From Methylotenera_A sp046594915 (lineage in GTDB: Bacteria; Pseudomonadota; Gammaproteobacteria; Burkholderiales; Methylophilaceae): a DNA stretch of 64,000 nucleotides. Positions within the stretch are counted from its first letter, which is position 1. Every line of letters begins with the position of its first letter. The DNA is taken from contig JBKJRC010000005.1 in the NCBI GenBank assembly GCA_046594915.1, positions 372,001 to 436,000 on the forward strand, given 5' to 3'. The position numbers and the translations under genes are program-made. This document shows, piece after piece, positions 36,462 to 43,912 of this stretch. Below the pieces are notes generated by a model. That model was not told where the DNA came from and did not search any database. It was given only the letters and a program-made list of their open reading frames with translations.

Positions 36462-36668
36462 ATGTCATTGTTTTACGTTAGCGTTTTTGAAAAAAATATC
36501 GCCAATAAAAATGCATCAGATGCTAACCCTATTTGGGAAACCTCAATTGATGCATTTGATGTTGAGGAGGCTTACCAAATCGGAAAAGACCAATTTTTGA
36601 CTGAACATTCCGATAAAAATTTGGATGATTTCACCGTTAAAGCATCAGGATATCTAGTAGAAAAATAA
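36462..36668 (+). CDS. small uncharacterised protein
   Basis: Protein of 68 residues with a strong Shine-Dalgarno (GAGGAAAG, 4-nt spacing). It is acidic and soluble, with no signal peptide (MSLFYVSVFEKN ... AYQIGKDQFLTEHSDK). I do not recognise a family. It sits between the lipoprotein gene and the decayed copy of that gene's 3' end, so it may have been inserted into, or carried by, an ancestral tandem duplication. Confidence 0.65.
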   Translation: MSLFYVSVFEKNIANKNASDANPIWETSIDAFDVEEAYQIGKDQFLTEHSDKNLDDFTVKASGYLVEK

Positions 36669-36685
36669 GCTTGGTTGCTGAATGC

Positions 36686-36784
36686 GATGCCGATTAGATG
36701 CGGTTAACTGGACCGAAAAATCGCAAGACTTGATGTGCGGAATTATACAAGGCGTCGCAACCGCGACTTTTTGCCGTTATAAAT
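36686..36784 (+). pseudogene. decayed partial copy of the lipoprotein gene 3' end
   Basis: About 100 bp aligns with 36276-36376, the end of the lipoprotein gene. Shared strings include CCGAAAAATCGCAA, and the rest matches with scattered substitutions and small gaps up to the former stop region (TTTTTGCCGTTATAA against TTTTTACCGTTTTAA). No open frame remains. This indicates an old tandem duplication followed by loss. Confidence 0.7.
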
Positions 36785-36855
36785 GGGTTAACTGACAATA
36801 ATTAATTGATTTTGAGGATTAACTTAACCCTCAAAATCAGCTAAAAAACACTGTT

Positions 36856-36987
36856 TTATTTCAACAAGTTCACTGAAACAGACTTAACCACAACCGCATG
36901 GCTAACTTCATGCGCATCCGCCTTAAGCGCAATCGACGCCAACATAACACACATCAAAGCCGAAGCCGTTTTAATCGCAATATTCAT
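36856..36987 (-). CDS. 43-residue exported peptide
   Basis: A short ORF with an ideal Shine-Dalgarno (GGAGG, 8-nt spacing, 36998-37002). It encodes a signal peptide (MNIAIKTASALMCVML ... KADA) and a mature part of about 18 residues (HEVSHAVVVKSVSVNLLK) with two His. No family is recognised. A Pho-box-like site with a plausible -10 lies 51-68 nt upstream of its ATG, so phosphate control is possible. The strong translation signal and the hydrophobic/charge pattern make it a probable real gene, though its length is minimal. Confidence 0.6.
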   Translation of the reverse strand: MNIAIKTASALMCVMLASIALKADAHEVSHAVVVKSVSVNLLK

Positions 36988-37022
36988 TGTTAACTCCTCC
37001 ATTACTCATAGCAAACAACGCT

Positions 37023-37055
37023 ATGTTAATGATTGCACATGACATTTTAGTGACT
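37023..37055 (-). promoter_or_regulatory. Pho-box-like site and -10 upstream of the 43-residue peptide
   Basis: On the minus strand AGTCAC (37055-37050) and TGTCAT (37044-37039) are 11 bp apart with a TAAAA linker, the same geometry as the phoB Pho box in this window. A -10-like TAACAT (37028-37023) follows after 10 bp, which is the usual spacing for PhoB-dependent promoters. It is weaker than the phoB site. Confidence 0.5.
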
Positions 37056-37144
37056 AAATCATAAATCTTTGTTTACAGAATAGTTGACCAGTTTTTATGG
37101 TTAAGTTTGAAAGATATTGCATCAAAACAAGTAACTTTTAATAA

Positions 37145-37391
37145 CCGATGAATTTGCTTTTAAATCCCCTGCTACCGCGCCTGCACTGATTGAAAAAGTT
37201 GGGGGATTTTAGCGAGGACCTGTTTGAGCACCGCGACAAGCCACGTTTTGTGTGGCTTGTTAGGGCGAGTTCCGCAGCGCCCATCTTTTTCAAGCAGCGC
37301 AGGAAATAAGCGGTAGGGGGTGCTCTTTTCTTTGGTTACTTTCTTTTGAGCAAGCAAAAGCAAAGTAACTCGCCAGTCGCGCGAAAGCGAC
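37145..37391. repeat. dispersed-type intergenic repeat with hairpins
   Basis: GC-richer block between the peptide gene and the ORF at 37392. It contains the inverted repeat ACAAGCCAC / GTGGCTTGT (37236-37260) and a second near-perfect stem GTTACTTTCTTTTG / CAAAAGCAAAGTAAC (37335-37369). The second stem resembles a repeat seen in many proteobacterial genomes, recalled from experience rather than searched. A spurious 63-codon frame covers part of it. It may end transcription of the flanking minus-strand gene. Confidence 0.6.
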
Positions 37392-37943
37392 CTATTTCTT
37401 AGACTTCATCCGACTACCTAAGAATGCGATAATAACTAAAGCCAAAAAGTTACCGCCTATAGGATAAATCCATAGCCCAAGAGTTGGTGGAACAAAGTAT
37501 CCAATACCGCCTATAAATAAACCAATAAATACTAGAGCAAAAATAGAGTTTCTAGAATCGTTATCTCCACGTAGTGCACCAGCGAGATAAAAAAGTATGA
37601 ACAAAAACCAAGGCACCACAGATAAAATTGCTTGACTTGCCTCTAATGAAAGCTCACTTACATAAGATAGTTTACGTTTATTAATTTTAGTAATTGAATC
37701 TAAGCCTTGATATAGGTTTTCAGCTACTTTCTGTGACTTTGAATCACTTAACGCCAAAGACTCTAATTTCTCTAAAATTACAACTGTTCGTTCATATTTA
37801 TCTAGTTGATATGTCGCCGTTTGACTTTCATAAACAAACCAAAGAAAAATGCCTGTTGACGCCAAGCAGAGGACAATCACGATTTTTCGCCAACTAAAAT
37901 CAGAGGCTAGTTTTTCAATAAAATCAAAAATTGGTTGTAGCAA
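37392..37943 (-). CDS. uncharacterised membrane protein
   Basis: Protein of 183 residues. One transmembrane segment lies near residues 20-38, then a coiled, charged periplasmic or cytoplasmic stretch (about 45-100, TVVILEKLESLALSDSKSQ), then three more segments (about 105-178). The C-terminus is basic (SRMKSKK). No family is recognised. Codon usage looks more AT-rich than that of its neighbours, and it abuts a dispersed-type repeat, so it may be accessory DNA. Confidence 0.7.
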   Translation of the reverse strand: MLQPIFDFIEKLASDFSWRKIVIVLCLASTGIFLWFVYESQTATYQLDKYERTVVILEKLESLALSDSKSQKVAENLYQGLDSITKINKRKLSYVSELSLEASQAILSVVPWFLFILFYLAGALRGDNDSRNSIFALVFIGLFIGGIGYFVPPTLGLWIYPIGGNFLALVIIAFLGSRMKSKK

Positions 37944-37983
37944 TAACTGCTCCTAAATATAACTAAATTTGATTAAACTCATT

Positions 37984-40113
37984 CTATCCCAATTCCACCT
38001 GCACTAAATTATCCGAAAACGTAGTCGAATGACCCATATCCCCAAACTCGGCTGAACTAATACAATTCACCGTGCCTTTATTTAACTGGCGCCAATAACC
38101 CAGCGTCGCCACCACAATGCCGGGATTCACATCTTTAGTGATCCGCGCATCACCTTCAAACGCGCCGCGTTCGTTAAACACGCGCACTTTTGCACCCTCT
38201 TTAATACCGCGCAACTCCGCATCGGCGGCGTTAATCATTACAAATTGCTCACCTTGGCCTTTGATTTTTTCAGTCACATTGGCGTAGCAAGAATTTAAAA
38301 AGCCATGACTTTTTGGCGAGATGATACTTAACGGATATTTTGCTGCTAATGTTGGATTACTATCTGCCGATTCACGCGAAGCAACAAAATCGGGCAGTGC
38401 ATCTAAATCTTCACCCGGCTGAAAGCCTTCGTACATTTGACGGAACGGCCCTGCCACAAAATTTTTGGCGCCTTCTACCAAGAACATGCATTTACCGGTT
38501 GGCGTAGGGAAATTGCCGTGCTTGTGCGGCACACGGTTATCTTTTGTGCCTACATTTAAACGCGCAAAACCATGCTCGCGCAAATAGGCTAAATCGATAC
38601 CATCACAAGCTGGCGAGTCCCAATCGACATAATTCTCTAAACATTCCGAATCGCTCCATTTAAAGTTTTCTTCTTCAAAACCCAAGCGCTTAGCCAATTG
38701 GCGGAAAATCTCGTTATTGGAAACCGCCTCACCCGGCGCATCGACGCATTTGGCGTTGTAGGTGAGATATAAATGTCCCCATGAAAGAATCATATCTTCC
38801 ATTTCCGCGCCCATGGTGGCTGGCAGCACGATATCGGCATAGGCGGCGGTGTCAGTAATAAAGTGGTCAGCCACGATGGTGAATAAATCTTCACGCTGCA
38901 AACCTTTAATTATCTTGTCGGTTTCAGGCGATTGCGTGACAGGATTGGTGTTCCAAACCATAATGGATTGAATCGGCACATCAAGCTTGATTTCATTCGT
39001 TAACACGCGGCCAAGCTGCAAAATATTTACGACTGGCGTGCCTTGTGGAATTAAATCGGGGCGCGAAATCACATCGAATTTATACGGATGCTCCCACACG
39101 GGGAATTGCAGCGCACCGCCGCCTACATGCCGCCATGCGCCAATTAAGGCGGGCAAGCAAGTAACCGCACGAATGGCTTGGCTGCCGCCATAACTGCGTT
39201 CTAACGCAACGCCTAAGCGAATTGCGGCTGGTGGTGTTGTCGCGTATTCTCTAGCTAGTTTACGAATATCTTCGGCAGGTATACCAGTAATTTGCTCTGC
39301 CCATTCAGGCGTGCGGGTTTTGGCGCGTGCGGCTAATTCGGCATAACCAACCGTGTAGTTATCGACATAATCTTGGTCAACCAAGCCGTCGCTAATAATC
39401 ACGTTCATCATCGCCATTGCCAGCGCGCCATCGGTGCCAGGTTTGGGCGCAATATGCCAATCGGCTTCTTTGGCGGTTTTCGATGCATAAGAGTCAATTA
39501 CGACGACTTTTGTGCCTTTTTTCTGCGCTTCGTGAATGATATGCCAGTGGTGCAAATTGGTTGAAACCGAATTGCATGCCCAAATGATGATGTATTTAGC
39601 ATGGATAAAGCTCTCTGGGCAAACGCCTGCCGTTGGGCCAACAGTCAATAACCATGCGGTGCATGAGCCTTCACCACAGAAAGTACGCTCGGTCACCGTG
39701 GCACCTAAACGATTAAAAAAAGCATCACCGCCATTTAAACCATGCACCAAACCTTGGTTGCCTAAATAACTGGCTGGCATAATCGCGCGCGGGCCGCTTT
39801 GTGTGATTATGGCTTGCCATTTAGTGACAATCGTATCTAGCGCTTCATCCCAAGTGATTCTTTCAAATTGCTTGCTGCCTTTTGGGCCAGTGCGTTTCAT
39901 CGGGTATAGCAAGCGGTCTGGATGATAATGGCGTTTTTCGTAATCTTTGAGCTTGACGCACAGGCCACCGCGCGTCATGGGATGATCGGGGTTGCCCTTG
40001 ACTGAAATCAGTTTATTATCTTGAACGCTGTAAACCATTGAGCAAGTGTCTGGGCAATCGTGCGGACAGCCGCCGTGAAAGGTTTTAATAGTATTATCGA
40101 CTGGCATATTCAT
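37984..40113 (-). CDS. molybdopterin-dependent oxidoreductase
   Basis: Member of the DMSO reductase superfamily, 709 residues, with no Tat signal, so probably cytoplasmic. An N-terminal [4Fe-4S] motif has Cys16, Cys20, Cys24 and Cys52. Molybdopterin-binding signatures follow (WDEALDTIV, WACNSVSTNLHHWH, MVWNTNPVTQSPE, DIVLPATMGAEMED). Cys in TERTFCGEGSC could be the Mo ligand. A frame from a TTG at 40131 exists, but the ATG at 40113 has a GAGGAG Shine-Dalgarno. No electron-transfer subunit or cofactor gene is adjacent, so the substrate is unknown. Confidence 0.88.
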   Translation of the reverse strand: MNMPVDNTIKTFHGGCPHDCPDTCSMVYSVQDNKLISVKGNPDHPMTRGGLCVKLKDYEKRHYHPDRLLYPMKRTGPKGSKQFERITWDEALDTIVTKWQAIITQSGPRAIMPASYLGNQGLVHGLNGGDAFFNRLGATVTERTFCGEGSCTAWLLTVGPTAGVCPESFIHAKYIIIWACNSVSTNLHHWHIIHEAQKKGTKVVVIDSYASKTAKEADWHIAPKPGTDGALAMAMMNVIISDGLVDQDYVDNYTVGYAELAARAKTRTPEWAEQITGIPAEDIRKLAREYATTPPAAIRLGVALERSYGGSQAIRAVTCLPALIGAWRHVGGGALQFPVWEHPYKFDVISRPDLIPQGTPVVNILQLGRVLTNEIKLDVPIQSIMVWNTNPVTQSPETDKIIKGLQREDLFTIVADHFITDTAAYADIVLPATMGAEMEDMILSWGHLYLTYNAKCVDAPGEAVSNNEIFRQLAKRLGFEEENFKWSDSECLENYVDWDSPACDGIDLAYLREHGFARLNVGTKDNRVPHKHGNFPTPTGKCMFLVEGAKNFVAGPFRQMYEGFQPGEDLDALPDFVASRESADSNPTLAAKYPLSIISPKSHGFLNSCYANVTEKIKGQGEQFVMINAADAELRGIKEGAKVRVFNERGAFEGDARITKDVNPGIVVATLGYWRQLNKGTVNCISSAEFGDMGHSTTFSDNLVQVELG

Positions 40114-40241
40114 TTTAAAAAATCTCCTCAAATATTTTTAAAACTGCTTTGATTTTTATTCTGATGAATCTAACTATATACCTAGTTGTATAGTGTCGCA
40201 ATTTTTTTATATTTACCTTAAAACACGATTAAAATAGCTTT

Positions 40242-41426
40242 ATGAACATGACAAAAAATGCCCCTTTGCAATTATTAAACCACTTAACGCCCAGCCAATT
40301 TTTGGCTGAATATTGGCAAAAAAAACCGTTGCTAATTAAAAATGCAATGCCCAATTTTAAAGGCTTATTAAGCGCAGAAGAGTTAGCCGGCTTGGCTTGT
40401 GAGGAAGATGTGCAAGCCAGAATTGTGCAACAAAAAGGCAAGAAATGGCTGGTTAAAAATGGGCCTTTTGATGATGCAGATTTTGGCAAGCTGCCCGATA
40501 AAGATTGGACATTGTTAGTGCAAAGCGTGAACCATTTTTTGCCAGAAGCGGCGGAATTATTAAGCCAGTTTAACTTTATTCCACATGCACGCTTAGATGA
40601 TTTGATGGTGAGTTACGCGCCAAATGGCGGCGGCATTGGCGCGCATGTGGATAGTTATGATGTATTTTTGCTGCAAGGTAGCGGTAAAAGAAACTGGAAA
40701 ATCAGCAGTCAAACCGATTTAAGCTTAATTGAAGATGCACCGTTAAAAATACTGAAAAACTTTGTTTCAGAACAAGAGTGGATTTTAGAAGCGGGCGATA
40801 TGCTGTATTTACCGCCCCAAATTGCGCATTTGGGTGTTGCGGTGACTGACGATTGCATGACTTATTCCATCGGCTTTCGCGCGCCGAAAACACACGAGTT
40901 GATGCATGAGTTTTTAAGCTATTTGCAAGACGACTTAACCATTGAAAACACACAAAATCCATTGTATAGCGATGCCGATTTACAACTGCAAAATCATCCC
41001 GCGCAAATCAGCGATGCAATGGTGCAAAAAGTAAGCGCTATACTGCAAAAAATCACTTGGGATAACAATAGTGTTGCTGATTTTTTAGGAAAATATCTGA
41101 CAGAACCTAAGCCAGATGTGGTTTTTGAGCCTGTACTTACTTTAAATAAACCCAAGTTAAGTCAACAAAAATTGTTAGCTAATTTACAGAAAAAAACGTT
41201 GGTGCTGGATTTAAAATCGCAGATGCTATTTACTGCTGATGCATTTTATTTAAACGGCGAAAAGCTGGTCATACCGCAAAATATTTCGCCAGATTTAATG
41301 GCGTGTATGCAAAATTTGGCTGACACACGTTGCTTAAATTTAACCAATCAAACATTCGACTTTCAAACCCGGTTTGCCGATGTGATGGTTGAGCATTATT
41401 TGGCGGGTTTTATAGGCTTTAAATAA
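40242..41426 (+). CDS. JmjC-type 2-oxoglutarate oxygenase (RoxA/YcfD-like, L16 arginine hydroxylase)
   Basis: Fe(II)/2-oxoglutarate oxygenase of 394 residues. The iron triad is visible as His135, Asp137 (GAHVDSYDVFLLQ) and His196 (PPQIAHLG). The C-terminal winged-helix dimerisation region is also present. Close relatives hydroxylate an arginine of ribosomal protein L16. It is divergent from the molybdopterin enzyme and is followed by an uncharacterised gene. Confidence 0.92.
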   Translation: MNMTKNAPLQLLNHLTPSQFLAEYWQKKPLLIKNAMPNFKGLLSAEELAGLACEEDVQARIVQQKGKKWLVKNGPFDDADFGKLPDKDWTLLVQSVNHFLPEAAELLSQFNFIPHARLDDLMVSYAPNGGGIGAHVDSYDVFLLQGSGKRNWKISSQTDLSLIEDAPLKILKNFVSEQEWILEAGDMLYLPPQIAHLGVAVTDDCMTYSIGFRAPKTHELMHEFLSYLQDDLTIENTQNPLYSDADLQLQNHPAQISDAMVQKVSAILQKITWDNNSVADFLGKYLTEPKPDVVFEPVLTLNKPKLSQQKLLANLQKKTLVLDLKSQMLFTADAFYLNGEKLVIPQNISPDLMACMQNLADTRCLNLTNQTFDFQTRFADVMVEHYLAGFIGFK

Positions 41427-41441
41427 TACAGCCTTTTAATA

Positions 41442-41473
41442 ATGAAGCGTTTAATAAATGAAGCGTTTAATAA
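41442..41473. repeat. perfect 16-bp tandem repeat
   Basis: ATGAAGCGTTTAATAA occurs at 41442-41457 and again at 41458-41473 with no mismatch, 28 nt before the next start codon. It could change the distance between the two genes by slippage. Confidence 0.9.
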
Positions 41474-41501
41474 TAGTGCCTTTGAATGAAAGGTAAATGA
41501 A

Positions 41502-42026
41502 ATGAGCGAAACCGAGCAATCGCGCAACACAATATCACCAAATACAATCATACCAAACACCATATTAATAGGTGAACACAATTACGCCTTGGCCTTAAAT
41601 TTGGTGATTGCAGAGGCCGTGAATGATTTGTGCATTTTTGATCAAGATTTTAGCAAAGGTGATTACGCTAGTTTAAAACGTTACGACTTAATGCATGATT
41701 TTCTGCAAAAAAATGACCAAAATAAGCTGACGATTATTTTGCAGCATACGCAGTTTTTTACGGCTAATTGTCCGCGTTTGATCGATTTACTGCGCATTTA
41801 TGGCCATAAAATCACTATTTATAAAGCCAACGATTTTGCCAAAATCGCCAAAGATTGTTTTGTGATTGCCGATAAACGCCATTATTGTCGCCGCTTTCAT
41901 ATCGACCAGGCGCGCTTTAAATATGCTTTAAATGATGCGGAAACCTGCGCCAGCTTGCTGTTACGATATGACGAATTGCTGGCAGAAACGACTGAAGCGG
42001 TTTCAGTGACAAAATTGGGTTTATAA
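41502..42026 (+). CDS. uncharacterised protein (DUF7931-like)
   Basis: Soluble protein of 174 residues without signal peptide or membrane segment. The core (LCIFDQDFSKGDYASLKRYDLMHDFL ... CRRFHIDQARFKYALNDAETCASLL) resembles small proteins found next to GNAT or YcfD genes in betaproteobacteria, where a phospholipase-D-like fold has been proposed. I am not certain of the family name. It follows the oxygenase gene and precedes the secretin-like gene by 8 nt. Confidence 0.7.
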   Translation: MSETEQSRNTISPNTIIPNTILIGEHNYALALNLVIAEAVNDLCIFDQDFSKGDYASLKRYDLMHDFLQKNDQNKLTIILQHTQFFTANCPRLIDLLRIYGHKITIYKANDFAKIAKDCFVIADKRHYCRRFHIDQARFKYALNDAETCASLLLRYDELLAETTEAVSVTKLGL

Positions 42027-42034
42027 GGCAATTA

Positions 42035-42877
42035 ATGGATATTTGCATGCAAAAAATAATGCGGTCTTTTTTAGTGTTAAGTATGTTGTTGACTGGTTTA
42101 ATAGTCATTAGTGGCAATGTTTTGGCTGAAACCGAATTTAAAATGATCACTCTACAGCATCGATTTGCCAGCGATTTACTGCCGACCATTTTACCGATGG
42201 TGGGATTGGATGGCACCGCGACAGGTATTAATAACGAGCTGATTTTACGTGCATCGCCAGAACGTATGCGCGAAATTGAAGCGTTAGTGGAAAAGCTAGA
42301 TACCGCTAGAGTTAACCGTCGAATTAGCGTCCAAAATAGCGCTCAAATACAAAGCCAGCGAGATAGCGCGCAAGCCACTGGCGCCGTCACCATTGGCGAT
42401 GTGACCATTACAAACGACAGGCGTAGCTCACCAAATAGCGCGCGAGTAGATATTGAACGCAGCACCAGCAATAGTCGCCAAAACGTTAATCAATTTATCA
42501 ATGTGTTAGATGGCGAACGCGCTTTTATTAGCAATGGGCAAATTGTACCGTTTACGCAGGAGTGGATTAGCATAAGCAGGCGCTATGTTCAAATTGACCG
42601 CTTTACAGATTGGCGCGAAGTGACGACTGGCTTTGCAGTGCGGCCACGAACGATTGGCAACCAGGTTGAGCTGGAAATTACGCCGCGCATTGCTCGTGTT
42701 AATAATCAGGGTTTTATTGATTTTGAGCAGCTCAAAACGATTATTCGAATTGGCTTAGGCGAATGGGTTGATATTGGCGGTACCATGAAAAATAAAGATG
42801 AAGTCAGTCGCAAAATTTTGCGCCTACAATCGTCTGCTAATACGCAAAATAGCAGCTTAAGCATCAAAGTGGATTAA
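42035..42877 (+). CDS. exported secretin-like protein (short, no full pore domain)
   Basis: Protein of 280 residues with a signal peptide (cleavage near NVLA, residue 31). An N-terminal secretin N-type subdomain is suggested by MITLQHRFASDLLPTILPMV and LILRASPERMREIEALVEKLD. The C-terminal half carries pieces of the secretin core (VLDGERAFISNGQIVPF; TTGFAVRPRTIGNQVELEITPRI). It is too short for a complete outer-membrane gate. Shine-Dalgarno AAGG supports the first ATG. The function is unknown. Confidence 0.75.
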   Translation: MDICMQKIMRSFLVLSMLLTGLIVISGNVLAETEFKMITLQHRFASDLLPTILPMVGLDGTATGINNELILRASPERMREIEALVEKLDTARVNRRISVQNSAQIQSQRDSAQATGAVTIGDVTITNDRRSSPNSARVDIERSTSNSRQNVNQFINVLDGERAFISNGQIVPFTQEWISISRRYVQIDRFTDWREVTTGFAVRPRTIGNQVELEITPRIARVNNQGFIDFEQLKTIIRIGLGEWVDIGGTMKNKDEVSRKILRLQSSANTQNSSLSIKVD

Positions 42878-43079
42878 GCTTTTAGCAATTTATGTGAACT
42901 AGACTATAAAATTGTTGCAAACCATCAGTTTTTGCTAAAAAAAGTTCCTTAAAATCAAAAATTTACTGGAATTTTCTATAATTACTGGTAAAATTCGACC
43001 CGTTCGGTTGGGCTAAAGGTGGTCCACCGTAATTGGTTAAAAACTTTTAGTCTACTCTCTCGTTTAAGGAATATAAAAA

Positions 43080-43352
43080 ATGTTACGTTCTGCTCTATTA
43101 GCTACATTATTAGCACTTGCATTAACTGCTTGTCAAAAACCTGCTGAAGAAGCTGCTGAAGCTGCTGCAACAGCAACTGAAGCGGCTGGCGAAGCGGCTG
43201 CTGCTGCTGGCGAAGCTGCAATGGCAACTGAAGCAAACCCTGCAGCTGCTGCTGCAACTGACGCTGCTGATGCTGCAACAGATGCTGCGGCTGCCGCAAC
43301 TGATGCTGCTGCCGCTGCAACTGATGCTGCCGCTACTGAAGCTGCAAAATAA
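43080..43352 (+). CDS. Ala-rich small lipoprotein, copy 1
   Basis: Protein of 90 residues. The lipobox LTAC (Cys18) follows a short signal peptide, and Gln follows the Cys. The mature part is over half Ala, with repeated TDAAAAA units. A Shine-Dalgarno (AAGGAA) and a strong terminator frame the gene. It is paralogous to the next gene in its signal peptide (LRSALL-ATLLALALTAC), leader and terminator. It is probably an abundant outer-membrane lipoprotein, by analogy only. Confidence 0.85.
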   Translation: MLRSALLATLLALALTACQKPAEEAAEAAATATEAAGEAAAAAGEAAMATEANPAAAAATDAADAATDAAAAATDAAAAATDAAATEAAK

Positions 43353-43391
43353 TCAATTAAATCAATTTAAATTGATTTAGCTATTGCATGT

Positions 43392-43420
43392 AAAAAGCCG
43401 ACTTTATGTCGGCTTTTTTT
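43392..43420 (+). terminator. terminator of Ala-rich lipoprotein copy 1
   Basis: Stem AAAAAGCCGAC / GTCGGCTTTTT with a 5-nt loop and a run of seven T. The stem core is identical to that of the terminator after copy 2. Confidence 0.9.
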
Positions 43421-43546
43421 ATTTTTGGCTTTTTTAAAAAATAACTGGTAGAATTTTCATTACTCGGTATAGCTAATGAGGTAAAACTTTTAGGCGGTTA
43501 TCGAAAAAGTTGTTTAACTAGTTAAACTTTCCTAAGGAAGATAAAG

Positions 43547-43756
43547 ATGATACGTTCTGCCCTATTAGTTGCATTATTAGCGCTTGCGGTAACTGCTTGT
43601 GGTAAAAAACCTGCTGAAGAAGTGCCTGCTGCTCAAGTTGCTCCAATGGAAGCACCGATGGAAGCTGCGCCTATGCCTGAAACACCAGCTGCTGAAACAC
43701 CAATGGAAGCTGCTCCTGCTGAAATGCCAGCTGAACCTGCACCTGCTACTCCATAA
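43547..43756 (+). CDS. Met/Ala/Pro-rich small lipoprotein, copy 2
   Basis: Protein of 69 residues with the lipobox VTAC (Cys18). The mature part has repeated MEAP/PMEAAP units. The N-terminus (IRSALL-VALLALAVTAC) matches copy 1, but the mature sequence has diverged to Pro/Glu/Met. The Met-rich repeats could bind copper, which is speculative. It has an AAGGAAG Shine-Dalgarno and its own terminator. Confidence 0.82.
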   Translation: MIRSALLVALLALAVTACGKKPAEEVPAAQVAPMEAPMEAAPMPETPAAETPMEAAPAEMPAEPAPATP

Positions 43757-43782
43757 TTCAATCAGCAATTTTTTTACTGAAT

Positions 43783-43813
43783 AAAAAAAGCCGACTTGGT
43801 GTCGGCTTTTTTT
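43783..43813 (+). terminator. terminator of small lipoprotein copy 2
   Basis: Stem GCCGAC / GTCGGC extended by seven A/T pairs, with a 5-nt loop and a T-tract. It is nearly the same as the terminator of copy 1. Confidence 0.9.
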
Positions 43814-43912
43814 ATTGGTGACTTATATTGGTTAACTATTTAATTTACCTAATGCATTTACCTGGTTTTTAAAAATTATTTTAAGGCCATTTTATTAGTT
43901 TAAAAATTAGCG

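Noticed and set aside
37172..37363. Minus-strand 63-codon ORF as a gene
   Set aside because: It lies inside the hairpin-rich repeat and has the appearance of a frequently misannotated non-coding element.
43102..43320. Minus-strand Gln/Leu-rich ORF opposite the Ala-rich lipoprotein
   Set aside because: GCT/GCA alanine codons read in antisense give Gln/Leu runs; the lipoprotein has a Shine-Dalgarno, lipobox and terminator.
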